NCBI GenBank assembly: GCA_027922465.2
Contig: BQMF02000255.1
Coordinates: 496,001 to 560,000 of the forward strand
Length of the DNA: 64,000 bases
DNA from: Turritopsis dohrnii
Lineage: Eukaryota > Cnidaria > Hydrozoa > Anthoathecata > Oceaniidae
Reading direction: 5' to 3'
The notes beneath the pieces were generated by a model. It saw nothing but the letters and a program-made list of their open reading frames with translations, searched no databases and had not been told where the DNA came from. Shown piece by piece: positions 45,692-58,179 of this stretch (its first letter is position 1; each line of letters starts with the position of its first letter). A program made the position numbers and the translations under genes.

Positions 45692-47400
45692 AGTAAATTT
45701 TGCCATTTATTCTCAATAATAAAAACAATGATATAAGTTTAAAAATTTATATTAAAATTCAGCACGAAGCTTTTCGGTAAAAACTATTTTCAAGTGTGTA
45801 TAAAACATTTACATCGCTCATGTTATATATGTCTATATGTACAATGTCCCTAGGTAATACCATTTCTGAATAGAATACATTGTTTCGATTCTATCTGCTC
45901 ATTTAGACTTGGCTTACTAATCGCTATTACGTAACTTTCTAGTATTTTACGTTTCTTTGTGTGCTGAGGAGCCTGGAATAATATTATCCATGAAAATTCA
46001 TGATTCTCAAACTGGTTTACATGCTTGCTTGGTTCCGATTCATTCGACGGTTTGTTATGTTCGGACCATCTAATTTGTGCGTTTCGTTTCGTTTCGCCAA
46101 CGTATTTCTCTCCACATATACATGTTCCTTCGTATATTACGCATGATTTGTGTTTGTTTCGGTCTTTTAGTGGGAATAACATTTTTACTTTTCTTGTTTG
46201 CCATATGATGCTAACTCGATATTTTCCTCCAGTAAAATCGTTTAACTTGTTTTGGAATCTTTGTAATAGCTGCTCATTTCTCTCGCAATAAGGAAGTCTT
46301 AGTAATATCAATTTTCTTTCTTCAAATAAAAAGTCTGGGATAAGTTTTTCTTCGTGTTCCTCTTCAAATTGTCTGATAACACTACTTATGAAACGGTACG
46401 GGTATCCTGCTTTTAGGTATTTTGCTCGTGTAAGTTTAACTTCATTTTTGTAATTGTCTGATATTTTCTTGGCTCGATTTAGTTCTGTTAGGATTGCGTT
46501 TCGTTTATATTTTTTGGGGACTTTGGAATTCCAGTGAGTTGGTAGCTTAGTTTCCTTTCGGTGGAGAGATTTTTCGTATGTGTTGTTTCTCCGTATTAGT
46601 GTTGTGTCCAGAAATTTTGTTGGGTTACTTCGATTGTTAGTTTTATGTTTTTGTGATGTTCATTCATTTTTTGAAACATGACGTCTTCGACATTCTTTTT
46701 TCTGCTGTGAAACACATCATCAACATACCTTTTGTACATTTTTGGTTTTTCTGGTCGTACCACGTCTTTTTCCATTCTGTTCATGTGTATTCCAGATAAA
46801 GTGACTGAAAGGGGATTTCCCATAGCACAACCTTCAACTTGCTTGTAATATTTTTCGTTTGCTGAGAATATACATCCTGAAGTAAGCTTTATGAGAAGAC
46901 GTTTGAAGATAAGACGGCTGCACATTTTCGGTAAGACTTTGTTGTCGTATATTTCTGTAAGAATATAATTTATGGTATCCTTGACGGGCACGTTTGTGAA
47001 TAGGGATTCCACAACATATGATACGTCTTCCTCATCTTCTTCCAAAGGTACGGCTCCAATAATTTCCGGAAATTTTAAAGTATCGTTTATCACGAATTCA
47101 TTTTGGGCTAATGGTTTTAGATATTCAGCAATTACTTTTGAAGCATTGTATGTCATTGTTCCTATTTGGTCCATTACTGGGCGAAATTTAAGGTTGTCAA
47201 GTGAAATATTTTGTAAATTTTGAAATTTATGGGTTTTGGCTGTGAGATAAAGTCTTGCTGGTTGATTTGTTACTGCCTTCATTTGTTCGTAGGATTTGTG
47301 ATTTTTAAAATTTCGATAGAGAAAATCCTGGAAGCGTTTTAAGTCTGCTAACGTCGTGTCTAGTGTGGTTATATATTTTCCATTTTGGAAAAATAGAATA
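45692..47400 (-). mobile_element. Penelope-like element, 5'-truncated
   Basis: Inserted in the ATAATAAAATAAT tract that is uninterrupted in block 1 (21430-21470). The minus strand carries RT then GIY-YIG endonuclease, the order that defines Penelope-like elements. The RT lacks its N-terminal part; the coding begins about ..RFQDFLYRNFKNHKSYEQ.. near 47340. Low-complexity ATAATA sequence on both sides prevents exact boundaries. Confidence 0.85.
45850..47350 (-). pseudogene. Penelope RT/GIY-YIG polyprotein, truncated with one frameshift
   Basis: RT part 47350-46605: ARLYLTAKTHK, then KFRPVMDQIGT, then EGCAMGNPLSVTLSG and the catalytic YVDDVF (about 46735-46720). At about 46610 the frame shifts by one base (..NFWTQH-stop versus FLDTTLIRRNN); the second frame then stays open through a linker (KAGYPYRFISSVIRQ) to the endonuclease GIY-YIG-like core CVIYEGTCICGEKYVGETKR (about 46150-46090), then RWSEH and ESYVIAISKPSLNEQ, ending at 45850. 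In the intact family one ORF copies RNA and cuts DNA. Here the 5' truncation and frameshift make it inactive. Confidence 0.85.
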
Positions 47401-47465
47401 ATATAATAAAATAATAAAATAATAATAAAATAATATATACTAGTTTACTCAACAGTTTTACCTGA

Positions 47466-47640
47466 GGTTTCCAAAACTTTATGTTGGAGATCTTTTGCTT
47501 TTCCAGCTTTGTGAAATAATATGAGCACGGTTTGTTATTTTCTGGTCCAATACCACAAAGTCGACAACATTTAAGACCACTGTTTTGTTGGTGCACTTTC
47601 TTCGGAGTTGTTAGCTGCCGAATTTCACTAACAATTGCAT
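47466..47640 (-). pseudogene. Exon-like fragment with Cys cluster, block 2 copy
   Basis: Copy of 21491-21665 with K to P and other minor changes, same open frame and same donor (CCTCAG|GTAAAA). The Penelope-like element lies immediately downstream in what would be its intron. Confidence 0.35.
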
Positions 47641-48713
47641 CAATAACTCCATAACTTATAGTTTATTTAACATTGCAAAAGCTTATAATAATGAAAATGC
47701 CTAATTTCTTTTAGTAATAATAATCATCGATGTTGAATTTTGCAAGTTTATCAAATAATACAAGCTGGAAAAAATAAGCAATATAATTATCAACGACTTT
47801 CAAAAGCATTAATTCGTGTGAGAAATACACAAAAATTTGTAGCTACATTATATATTTTTTAGTTGTTTGGCAGCGACGCTGTGGAAGTGAGAAATATACC
47901 TGTGTGTATGTTTACGACATTACGACAGCTACAATTCGTTAGGTGAGAATTATTTTGTACTATCTCCAATTTCTTTAAACTGAGAAAATTAAGTTTTAAA
48001 TTTCATAACCACACAAAATCTTTAAGAAACCTTTCTATGGAAAGAAACTTGGTACATTTTGAATACATTGTATTTGGAGTCCCTGACCAAAAATTATTTC
48101 AAATTTGCTAGTACCCACTCTCCTCCAGAAAAATTTTGCAATTGGAGATAGAACAAAATAGTAGCAAAACAACTGATATTTATTAAAATTATTTTGTTTT
48201 AACTCCATTCTCTTGCAAATTCACCTTTAACTGACAAAAAATGTTTTATACAGTACGAAAAACATTTTCCTTTATGTTGCTTCTGTGTATATCACTTGGA
48301 GTTGCTTGGGCATTCCAAAATCTTAATTTGCAATTTAAAAAGACTACAAATTTTCCTTAAAAGTCTTTGGCATGAGCTGACAGTAAAATACAACAGACAC
48401 GTTACATCTAAAAATGACAGCAGGGCTGAACGAAAAAACGCTGGTGAAATTAAAGATGAAAAGGTAGCTGCTGTTTGTATTGGCTTAGAAAATGTTATAA
48501 GCTTGCCAAAATCTGAAGTAAGAAACTTTTAATACAAAAGAAAGCTATCACCATAAGGGTATTGTGTGCTTTGGAGCTTTACTGGAAGAGGGAGGGAATG
48601 ACATTACCAGTATTACAATGTTAATTCCTAAGGATGATCCTGCCATTAAAAAAGTTATACTTTGGTTTGACTCGTGCGTCGCACAAAATCGAAACAGTTA
48701 TCGGAAACTGATA

Positions 48714-51700
48714 ATGGCGGCGATAAGAGCGATCACGTTGAAAGTGTTGTTGAAAGTGTTGTTTACAATTTTTATTTCGTTGTGTATTAAAAAGCCATTG
48801 TTTACGAACGCAAATTCATGTTGTTACAGTTTACATGGAGAAGATGTTACTGATCTTGATAATTTGCACTTTACAAGTTCATTTTGGGAGTATTATCGTG
48901 AGAAAGGTATATCGTTAAATCCAAAGTTATCCCTACGAATTTTGCTCATACTTTCCGGTGATGTAGAACTCTGTCCCGGTCCAAGATGTCGTTGTACCAA
49001 GTGTGACAAATGTTTTAGAAGAAACATTGAGCAAAGATACTGTATGGTTTGCAACAAAATTTATCACGAAAAATGCTTGACCTCTGTAGATGGTGATTTA
49101 TCATGCGACACTTGTTTACAAAACAAAAACGAAAATATTGATCCAACTGCGCAAGGACTTCCTGAACTAATTTACTTATGCAAGTTACCAGGGCTTAAAA
49201 TTGTTCACCAAAACATAAGAGGATTATTCGGCAAAAAGGACGAAATTCAGAATATTTTATTTAATCACAACATTGATATTTTTGGTGTCACAGAACTTTT
49301 TCTTACAGAAGACATTCCATCGGATTTTGTGAAAATTCCGGGGTACTCGTTTCTCCGCAAAAACCGCACAACCGGTATTGGAGGAGGAGCGGGTATGTAT
49401 ATTAAAGATGGTATCCCGTTCCAAAGACGTATTGATCTTGAACAAGGGTCCTGTGAGGCAATATGGATTGAAGTATGCTTTCCACATACAAAATCATTCC
49501 TCGTTGGAATTATGTACAGACCCCCTGATTCATCGAAGCATCTTGCGAAAAACTTTAACGACATATTATCAAATTGTCTATCTACTATCGATTCAGAAAA
49601 CAAAGAAGTTGTCATCCTGGGAGACTTAAATTGTAACTATTTAGTTAAAAACGATCACAAGGACATAAAAGAAATTTTTACTGACAACGGTTACAAGCAA
49701 ATGATTAATAATCCGACACGCATAGCCGATACAACAAAAACGTTAATCGATGTTATTCAAACAACCCATCCACTCAATATAAGAAAATCTGTTGTTATCC
49801 CAACCGGTCTGAGTGACCATGATATGATCGGATGTGTGAGAAAAATGTACAAGTCAAAACGGAATCCAAAAACCATAACATGTAGAAACTATGCCAAGTA
49901 TGATCCAGAAAAAGTTAATAAAGATCTCTCAAACCATGATTGGAGCAATGTTTATGACTCATCGGATGCTAATACTGCCTGGCAATATATGAAAGATGTG
50001 CTCACCAAAACCATTGATCATCACGCACCACTCATTACTAAGCGAGTAAAAGATAAACCAGCTGCGTGGTTAACTAGTGATCTGAAGAAAGAAATGAACG
50101 CTCGTGATCAATTGATGCGTAAAGCAAGAAAATCTGGTCGTGAGGTTGACAAATCAAATTATAATCAGAAAAGAAATTATGTCAAAAATGCAATCATTCG
50201 TGCGAAAAGAGCTCACTGTACTAGTATTTTAAAAGAAAATGCGTCTAAACCTGATAAATTCTGGAAATCTGTAAAAGATGTCTTTCCCACGAAATCTAAG
50301 GGACACCTACAACAGTCTTCGTTCATCATTGATGGCAAGAAAACAACAGATAAAAGTGTCATAGTTAATGGTTTCTGTAAATTTCTGTCAACGGTTGCCA
50401 AAACCTTGAAGTCAGCTGCATTTCCTCTGACTGACTTTGTCTGGGGGCATAAACCATCACCCTCAATCACTGGTCCGAATGAATCCTTTAATTTCTCGAC
50501 CGTTCAATCGAGAGAGGTACTGTCACACTTACGAAAGCTGAAACGAAATAAAGCTGTTGGAATCGACAACCTTCCACCTGGTTTCCTGAAAGACGTTGCG
50601 ATTTTCTATAGTATCTCCATTGACTCACATATTCAACCTATCACTTCAGACAGGCGTAGTTCCAAATGATTTTAAAGTTGCAAAAGTCATCCCTTTATAT
50701 AAATCAGGCTCTAGTGATAATTTCGACAATTATAGACCAATCAGTGTATTACCCATAATTTCAAAAATACTTGAGAAATGTGTACATACACAAGTTATGG
50801 AATATCTCGAGAAAAATAAATTACTTTCCATGCACCAGTTTGGTTTTCGAAAGCATCGGTCCACAGAACTTGCAGCTACTGTTTTTACTGATCATATTCG
50901 GAAAGGAATGGATGCCGGCAAGTATACGGGAGCAATTTATATCGACCTCACCAAGGCTTTTGATACTATTAGTCATGCAACCATCCTGAACAAATTACCA
51001 GAGTTTGGTATTACTGGCACTTCCTACGAATGGTTCACCAGCTACCTCTTTTGTCGACACCAAAAAGTAACGTTGAACAACGTTCTTTCCGATTCAGAAC
51101 CGGTGTATTGCGGTGTACCACAAGGTTCTATTTTAGGACCTCTTCTGTTCCTGCTACATTTCAACGATTCTTCTAATTGTATTGTCCACTGTGAAATTGT
51201 CGAGTATGCTGACGATACAGTACTTTTTATCTCGCACCAAAATATTCAGACAATTGAGCAACTTCTTAACGAAGACTTTTCGAACATATGTACATGGTTA
51301 GAGGAGAACGAGCTCATAATTAACCCCAAGCGAGGAAAAACAGAATTCATGGTTTTTGGAACAGGTAAACGACTACATCGCGTGACGGATCAACCTATGA
51401 ACATTAAATACCGCTACACTGAAATCAACTATACAACAACATACAAGTATCTTGGTTTACAACTCAGTAGTACGTTGAATCTGTCTGATCATATCACTAT
51501 GTCCCTGAAGAAAGCTTCAGGTCGTGTAAGATTACTGAGAAGAATAAGATCTTTCGTTGATTCTCATTCCGCTGCTTTAATCTACAACTCGATGATTGTA
51601 CCTCTACTAACATATTGTCCACTTGTAACTTCATGCATGAGCAATACTCTTCAATTAAATATGTCGAATTTGGAATTGAGGGCACTACGTATAATTTCAG

Positions 51701-52005
51701 CTGATAGATCGGTACACATTCCTAAAATATCAAATGTTCTCCGAAAACGATGCTGCACATACGTGTTCAAATGCCTTCATGATGATGTTTGTGAACATTT
51801 CACTGATTATTTCAAAGTTGTTTCCGGTAGAATCGGAACACGTAATAATGGTATATCTGTCAACCTTCCAAGAGTGAAATTGGAAGTGGCGAAAAAAGGT
51901 TTTTACTTTATGGGTGGAAAATATTTTAATGAATTACCATGCAATATACGCAGCTCTGATACTGTGTCCATTTTCAAGAAAAGGCTTAACGAATTTTTAG
52001 TTTGA
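48714..52005 (+). pseudogene. LINE endonuclease/reverse transcriptase ORF with one frameshift
   Basis: Order: hydrophobic N-terminus; GDVELCPGPR (about 48958); a Cys/His finger CTKCDKCFRR..CMVCNKIYHEKC..CDTC (about 48990-49120, PHD-like); AP endonuclease with HQNIRGL (49206), TELFLTED, MYRPPD, LGDLNCNY and LSDHDMIG (49810); then RT with LKRNKAVGIDNLPP (50538), NYRPISVLP (50729), YIDLTKAFD (50938), GVPQGSILGPLLF (51112), catalytic YADDT (51205) and KYLGLQLS. At about 50598-50606 the frame shifts by one base in an ATTTT run (DVAIFY.. versus RFSIVSPLTHIFN), the only break seen. Apart from this the ORF is complete, about 1,090 codons, so the insertion is recent. Original role: nick the target and copy its own RNA. 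Confidence 0.85.
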
Positions 52006-52230
52006 ATTTTAAATCTTTAATATTAATTTTTATTTATCTACCCGATATTAATGTGTTCATAATGTGCCTATCCACGGAGTGTTCTTTGTGTTCATACCTG
52101 TCCTTTTCCATCCATTCCTTTTCTGATGTCTCTATAGTGGTCTCCTTCTGATTTGAGGTGAATAGTGTATTTTATTATAAGAATTTTTATTTTAATATTT
52201 TATGCATATATTATTTTATACAATTATCAC

Positions 52231-52283
52231 CCTCGTTCCCAGAGCCTTTTATCATCATAAGCCGAACGGCCCTGGGAACGAGG
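52231..52283 (+). other. Hairpin in LINE 3' UTR
   Basis: CCTCGTTCCCAG at 52231-52242 is perfectly complementary to CTGGGAACGAGG at 52272-52283, leaving a 29-nt loop with further pairing possible. A stem-loop near the 3' end could be the template-recognition structure of the element's RT. Confidence 0.6.
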
Positions 52284-53760
52284 TTGAAGGTATATAACTA
52301 ATTTTGACATATCTTTTGCATATTCCTTTCTCTGATATTTTGATGCATTTTATCAGTCATGACCTTTCCTAGTTTTATGAGTTTTGTTTGTCCTTCGTCC
52401 TACTTCATTGGTTTTACTGCAAGAGGAATTCTGAGGCATTTCCTTTTTTCTTTTCAATTTTGCCTTTAAAAGACTTGTTCTGTATATATGTATTTTTAGA
52501 ATTTTTTACCAATTTTACTGACAATCTTACTAACATTATTTCACTTTATTTTATAAACAGGACTCTATTGACAACAGTATTTTCATTTTTTAAATGTTTA
52601 TAACTGACGGATCATCCTGTATAAAAATTCGCTAATAATAATAATAATAATAATAAATTAGTCTGCTCTGCCCTTCAAGAGTTTATTTTTCGACAGAGAT
52701 AGTTCTAATCGAACAGAGGTTTTGTGAACCTAGTCGTTCCAGCATTCAAGAAGTTGATAATATTCATAGACAAATTGACAGGGCCTTTTCTCCAGTCGAG
52801 ATATTTTCTCCACTTGGGTTGGTGCAAATGCTACCAAATGTAAATCAAAAACATCCGTTCAGGGTAATACAAGTGCAATCAGACAGCATTAAGAACTTCA
52901 TTCAAGTTGCTGCATTGCTTAATTATAAATCTGTTCCGTATTTTTCAATCAAAACAGTTGTTCATCGCAAAAACACTCCAAATCATGTCTTTTATAAAGA
53001 AAAATTTACCGACCCTTTTAAACAGGCTAAACTGACCACGAATCCGCAAACCAGAAAGTCTACCCAAAAATCTCCATGAATCCCGTTTGCAAAAGTTTTG
53101 AAAGCTAGCAGATTGATTTCAAAGGCCAAAAAGGATGATCTTGAGAGTATGTTTGCCTACATGCCTCCTATTAGTGTTGCTTTTTGTAAGATTACATTAA
53201 AGAGAAAAAAGATAAGTTTGGTACCAATCTATACAATTTATATTTTAAAACTGCGTATTTAAAGACTGCGTTAAATTTTCTAGGGCGAAGGTTGGCTATT
53301 TTGTCAATTGATTAATGTCCTTGTTCTCATGTGACTTTTATATTTGCATGACATTAGTTTTTGTGATTATCTTCAAACCACAGAAAATGAATGCACTTTT
53401 AAGGCTTTATCAGCCTCTTATTATTGATAAATCGCTTCCACGTTCGCCATTTTGAAAATACAATAAAAACAAACAATCTCCACTATTTATAAGATTATCT
53501 AACAGCGGTTTCAGGGCAACCTGTACATAGAACAAGCCGTATTTGCTTGGCTTTTGGAGATAGAACATAATAATTCTAGGGCGTTATCACGAATAAGGAC
53601 ATAAAACAATATCAGACTGTCGTTTGAAGGAGATTTTGCGCTTGTTTTTGGAAAAAGCTCACGGAGAAAGAACAAAATGATCCTGAAAAGCTTGAAAACA
53701 ATCGGAGCTCATTTTTTCCAAAAATGGAGATAGAACAAAATAATTCTCACCTAACGAATT

Positions 53761-54593
53761 AATAAAATTTCCGATTTCCCGAATTTCTTAAAACAAACAA
53801 ACAGCATTTGCTTATACTTCGATCAATCAGATGGCAATTTTAATCGGCGTTTTCATCATTTTGCAATATTAAATCTTCGCCACCGTCCGTATATTGGCAA
53901 GAAACTCTGGGTACGAGGTTGATCCTTCTCTACGTCAATCTTACATCATATGTATCAAGTGAACCCACAATTTCTGACATAAGTGCATCTCTACCTGACA
54001 ATACCTTTTACACATAATTCTGGCATTATAGTTGCGAGTGATCTACAATAGTTTAGGAATGATTTCTTGTTGAGTATACGCATTTGATTGTTCCAGACTC
54101 TTCCAGATTAAAACTTCTGGGTAGCCCGGGCAAAATGGGATTGACTTTGTGTATTTCTTTTTAGAAGAAATCGCAGAGATAGGTGTAATAATCTGCGTCG
54201 CTGCATCAGTCTCGATATCAAAAAACTGCTGAAAGTACTCATGTAATCAGGAGAGGGTGGGCGGATCGTCTCAACCGTACGAAAGTGAAAATGGGCGGGA
54301 ACACTGTATTCAAGCATGCGCTATTAATTGTAGCTTGCCTCAGTTACTACGAAAATAAGTTGTCATTATAGTCTATTCACCACATTCATGGCCAAATCGT
54401 TAGTTTTAGTCCGATAAGCTTTCTCATTAGCACATAAATTAAAAAATATAAAACATAAAAAATACGACCACAGTATGTTTTAAAACGGGAGTTGAACATG
54501 TGATTCTATAGAAAAGTTGAACAAAAATTATTTTTTCCATAATTGCTACATTGTGTCCTTTAAAAACCTTGTTCTCTTGAAATAAGTGTTACA
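53761..54593. other. Block 2-specific stretch, no gene seen
   Basis: Lies between the AATT element and the right inverted-repeat arm; block 1 lacks it (22924-22930). Only short open frames. CTCTGGGTACGAGGTTGA at about 53905 resembles the LINE 3' hairpin region. Confidence 0.35.
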
Positions 54594-57130
54594 TTGAATG
54601 TATTACTCATATTTCGACGAAAGCCTTTTATTCTTATAATTTCATCAAAACAACTTATACGCACGATGTATCAGTATTCATAAATTATCTACGATGTGTG
54701 TATCCAACCTCCTGAAAATTCTAAAAGTTGAGACGTAAGATTTAGCTTTACTTATGATGGCGATCATTAAAATTTGAAAGGTCACCGAAGCATTCAGCCG
54801 TGTTTGTACATGAATGTAGTGAACAAACTATACCTCATATTTTGATGCGATACTACTATCACCATGTTTATCAAATTAGGGTTTGTACTTGAAGTCGCAC
54901 TTTTATGTGTGGCACGATGAATCATACGGATATGTTAAGGTGTGATAACTGTTACTCAAAGAAATTATATCATAGATTGGATTTGCAATTGATCGTTTTC
55001 GCGCGAAACCATGGCTGCATTTTGAACATATTTCAGTATGGTGTATTAATTTTTCTTTTCCCAAATTTCTTTTATGCCAATAAAGTTTTGTATTGCGATA
55101 ATGGTTGAGCAGTTCCTGTCATTACAGCTTCCGTAGCCCAAATGGGGGCTTTAAATGCTATAGGACCTCCTTCGCAGGGGCCTCATTGATAACAGTACCT
55201 TAAGGAACTGAAGAGGCTATCCCGGATAAACATTTGTAAATAATAATAATAATAATAACAATAATAAGGTCCCTGATATGTGAGGCATCACAGAGACTCC
55301 CAGAATGACTGCTTCTGCGAACATAACACTTCAGGAAACCAGTCAATGAAACGATATTTATGCCGGATAGAACCGATGAAGACCCTTCCATTTACCTAAG
55401 TCGTGAAAAATGGATTCAGTGTTCATATTACATTGATATTCAATTGTTTCTTAAGGATCTGAATTTTTGGCATTCTTTTCTAATCAACACCATCAAAGTT
55501 TGATAATGTTTAGCTTACTTTTCTCCATTTATTATCTAACTTTTAGTAATTATTAATGGTTTTTGCAGGAAGTAGAAATATACTGCATTTACGTATATTT
55601 CTTACAAAGTGAATAGGACAAAGACAATGAGGTATAGGAAACTTTAAATACTGCCTAAGATGACTGTTTTCTACAACCATCCCTTAAAGAACTGTATAGT
55701 AAGCCAATATTAAGCGAAAACTGGAAATATTTCCAAGCATGAAAAATAAAAGTGTTGAATAATTAAATATCTGCACAGGATATAATATATAGTGGATAGG
55801 ACACCTTGATGCAGCAGACAGAACTGGACTACAGTTTCACGCAGTTATAAATTATCACCGACTAGTGGTTCCATATGCGTGATAACCTCTGCTGCAAGAG
55901 CTGTACTTGAAAACTGTGAAGCGTTCTTCGTTAAATTGAATTGTTATTGAATTGGTATTGAATTGAACTTATCATTTTTTTTCTAGCTGCTATTACATGT
56001 AAACTCTACATACATAGTTTTATTTTCTACCACCGCGAACAAAATCAGTCTCATTTTATTTGAGTTTAAAAGTACCTATTCTTTTTGAAGGAGTTTTTCA
56101 AAGGAACCTACGAATTAGCGTCGGAATGAAGGGTACGATGTTATCAATGAACTTTTGTTTAAATATAATTGAAAGTGCACGAATGCAAATGTGTATCCTG
56201 ACAGGCCATCAAAAGAAGACTTGATGAAGAAGATTTTATGATTTCACAGGCTCGAATGGATAATGGTTTGGTTGGAGGCATATGTGGTGAGGGTGAAAGC
56301 ATTGTGCTGAAAAGTCGATGAGGTTTCCAAATAAACAATACGGGATTACCAGTGATGTATCAAAATTATGATCCATGAACATTATTAAGTCTGGACTGAC
56401 TTTAAATATTTTGAATACTTTACCAGAGACATGTTTAGCTGAGAAGGCAAAGAAAAATAGCTGGTAGATGGCACGAAATCGAAACAGCATATCATTGTTA
56501 TGTTTATTACCGTAATTCCAGGAAGATGCGCCCCCTCTTTGACCTTACTTTTTCTTGTATTTTTTAAAACAGCATTCTCCGTTTTTTATTACTTCCAAAT
56601 CTATATTTTTAAATTAGTGCTCCTCATGTATAAGCGCTCCTCTCGAATAAACGCACACACTGGAAACTTAAAATTTAAGTAAGCACCCGGGCGCTTCTTC
56701 GAAGAATTACGGTAGGTATCTTATGCATCCTTTGCTTTTCTAAAACTGTACAGGTCAGCCTGACAAGCATTAAACTGACAACGTTTTGCCGCCAGTATCA
56801 ACAGAAAAGTTATACATAAATAAATACAGCTGCTTGTTTGTTACGCAGTCACAAGTATTAGTGAAGAAAAAAATAGCTTTTCAAATGGAAGAGAACGTCC
56901 ACTTGCTCGAAATGATTAAGTAGTTTCAAACTTGAGAGGTTCTATACGGAAGCCATTCGGCACTGCTTTTAAGAATGTACCATATATGGAAGTGAAAAAA
57001 CCGCGACTGAATTTCAAGGACTGTTTGCACAAGTGTTTTGATAAAACTACAATTGATGAGTACAGAGATTTTGACACAGAGAAAGTGACGTCAGGGCAAG
57101 ATGTTGATAGGCAGGACGTATATCTGAGAC
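54594..57130 (+). repeat. Right inverted-repeat arm of block 2 spacer
   Basis: Near-identical to 22930-25490, with a shorter (TAA)n tract at 55239-55264. Contains the same decayed coding remnants, here with an open frame 56932-57135 (GTAFKNVPYMEVKKPRLNFK..) whose block 1 copy lacks the ATG. Confidence 0.7.
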
Positions 57131-57135
57131 AATAA

Positions 57136-58179
57136 TATGGTGCGAAGGTCTTTCACATAGGAGATGATGCATCAGTCAATGAATCGGGCTTAAGTACACT
57201 GTAGAGAAAACGGAAAGATAGCATTAAGGAAATCAGAAGCCCTGAAAAATCTTTACATAGTCAAGTACTGCATTAACGTTCAGTGAGACAAGGAGCTTTA
57301 CTGCATTGTCAATACTTAAGATGTTATATTTGTTATAGAATGTTATAGAAATTAAGACTTAAAAATTTTAGGCAAATCAGTGGCTATTTTATCAAGCAAA
57401 CTGCAAAGTGTAATTTCTCTGAAAAAATCTTAACCTATATATGTTGCGGACACTTGGTTGGAGCTGACACCTTTTCCAATAATCACAGTCTCCACTATAG
57501 ATAGCCTTGTTCATTTAAGTACCTATGCACATAGTGCTGATACTAGCTTCTATATCATCACTGTTAACGTAACAAGTAAAAATTGTGTAGAACTTTCTTG
57601 CAAGTGTTCCTACAATCGGTGTCATGGAGATGTGATAGGATTGACAATCCTAATCCATTAGCACGATAAAAAAGTAGATAAAACTGAAGTTGCTTAATGA
57701 TGTGTCAAAAAGCATGACTTATCATATATGGAAAAAAGAAATGTTCGTTGGTAAGACCCCAAACGTTTTGCGTCATCATAATTTTGTATACACCATAGCA
57801 ACGTAACACTTAATTAGTTCCAAGAAATCCTATACATTATTATTCAATGCTATACACTCACCATTGCTTGTTGTGAAGATGTGATGATTTTAATGCTAAA
57901 AGTAGAAGGTTTGAATAAGTTGCTTCATCAATAATTTATAATTTCGATATATTTCTTGTGTGAAACCTCAATGAAATATTGGTAATTATATAATTTATTG
58001 ATCAGCTATTTGATGAATTGTACGCTCCATCAATTTTTTATAAATTATAAAATTATTATAAAACAATTCTAATATCTTGTCTGTTCGAGTATTCGTAAAC
58101 ATCGTGATATATTTGTCATCAGAAAACTGAGAGTTTAAAAGAGAAAGTGTGTGAGATTTTTATTAACATTTGTGTATAG
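57136..58179 (+). other. 5' region of gene D
   Basis: Same as 25497-26541 with scattered substitutions. No promoter motif assigned. Confidence 0.4.

Larger units (their letters stand above)
48700..52657 (+). mobile_element. CR1/L2-like LINE, nearly full length
   Basis: About 4 kb. Starts near 48700 inside the QNRN gene, codes from ATG 48714 to 52005 with one frameshift, has a 3' UTR containing a hairpin (52231-52283) and ends in (TAA)n at 52634-52657. The L-S-G-D-V-E-L-C-P-G-P motif and the tail place it near CR1/L2/Rex-type non-LTR elements. No clear target duplication could be read because the 5' flank is coding and the 3' end is a triplet tract. Confidence 0.85.
48300..53079 (+). pseudogene. 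Uncharacterised transposon gene with FDSCVAQNRN motif, interrupted by LINE
   Basis: 5' part 48300-48700: SRAERKNAGEIKDEKVAAVC, LENVISLPKSEVRNF, an in-frame TAA, then in another frame FGALLEEGGNDITS.. and KKVILWFDSCVAQNRNS. 3' part 52660-53079: IEQRFCEPSRSSIQEVDNIH, RQIDRAFSPVEIFSPLGLVQ, RVIQVQSDSIKNF, ending KSTQKSP-stop. The D-x-C-x2-Q-N-(K/R)-N motif with preceding LP.P and following (D)..IE segments matches a widespread uncharacterised invertebrate protein family (I recall it as DUF7869). Its position inside TIRs suggests a transposition protein. The LINE entered just after the QNRN motif. The frame breaks show decay. Confidence 0.6.
47937..53756 (+). mobile_element. 5820-bp TIR DNA element with AATT duplication
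   Basis: Ends CGTTAGGTGAGAATTATTTT then GT.CTATCTCCA, inverted at the right with one mismatch over 32 bp, flanked by AATT (47933-47936, 53757-53760). Block 1 keeps the empty site GCTACAATTAATA at 22911-22923. Subterminal copies of TTTTGTTCTATCTCCA occur inside (about 48148-48165, 53557-53575). The internal gene is split by a LINE. The superfamily is not assignable from TIR or duplication alone; several have 4-bp duplications. Confidence 0.8.
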
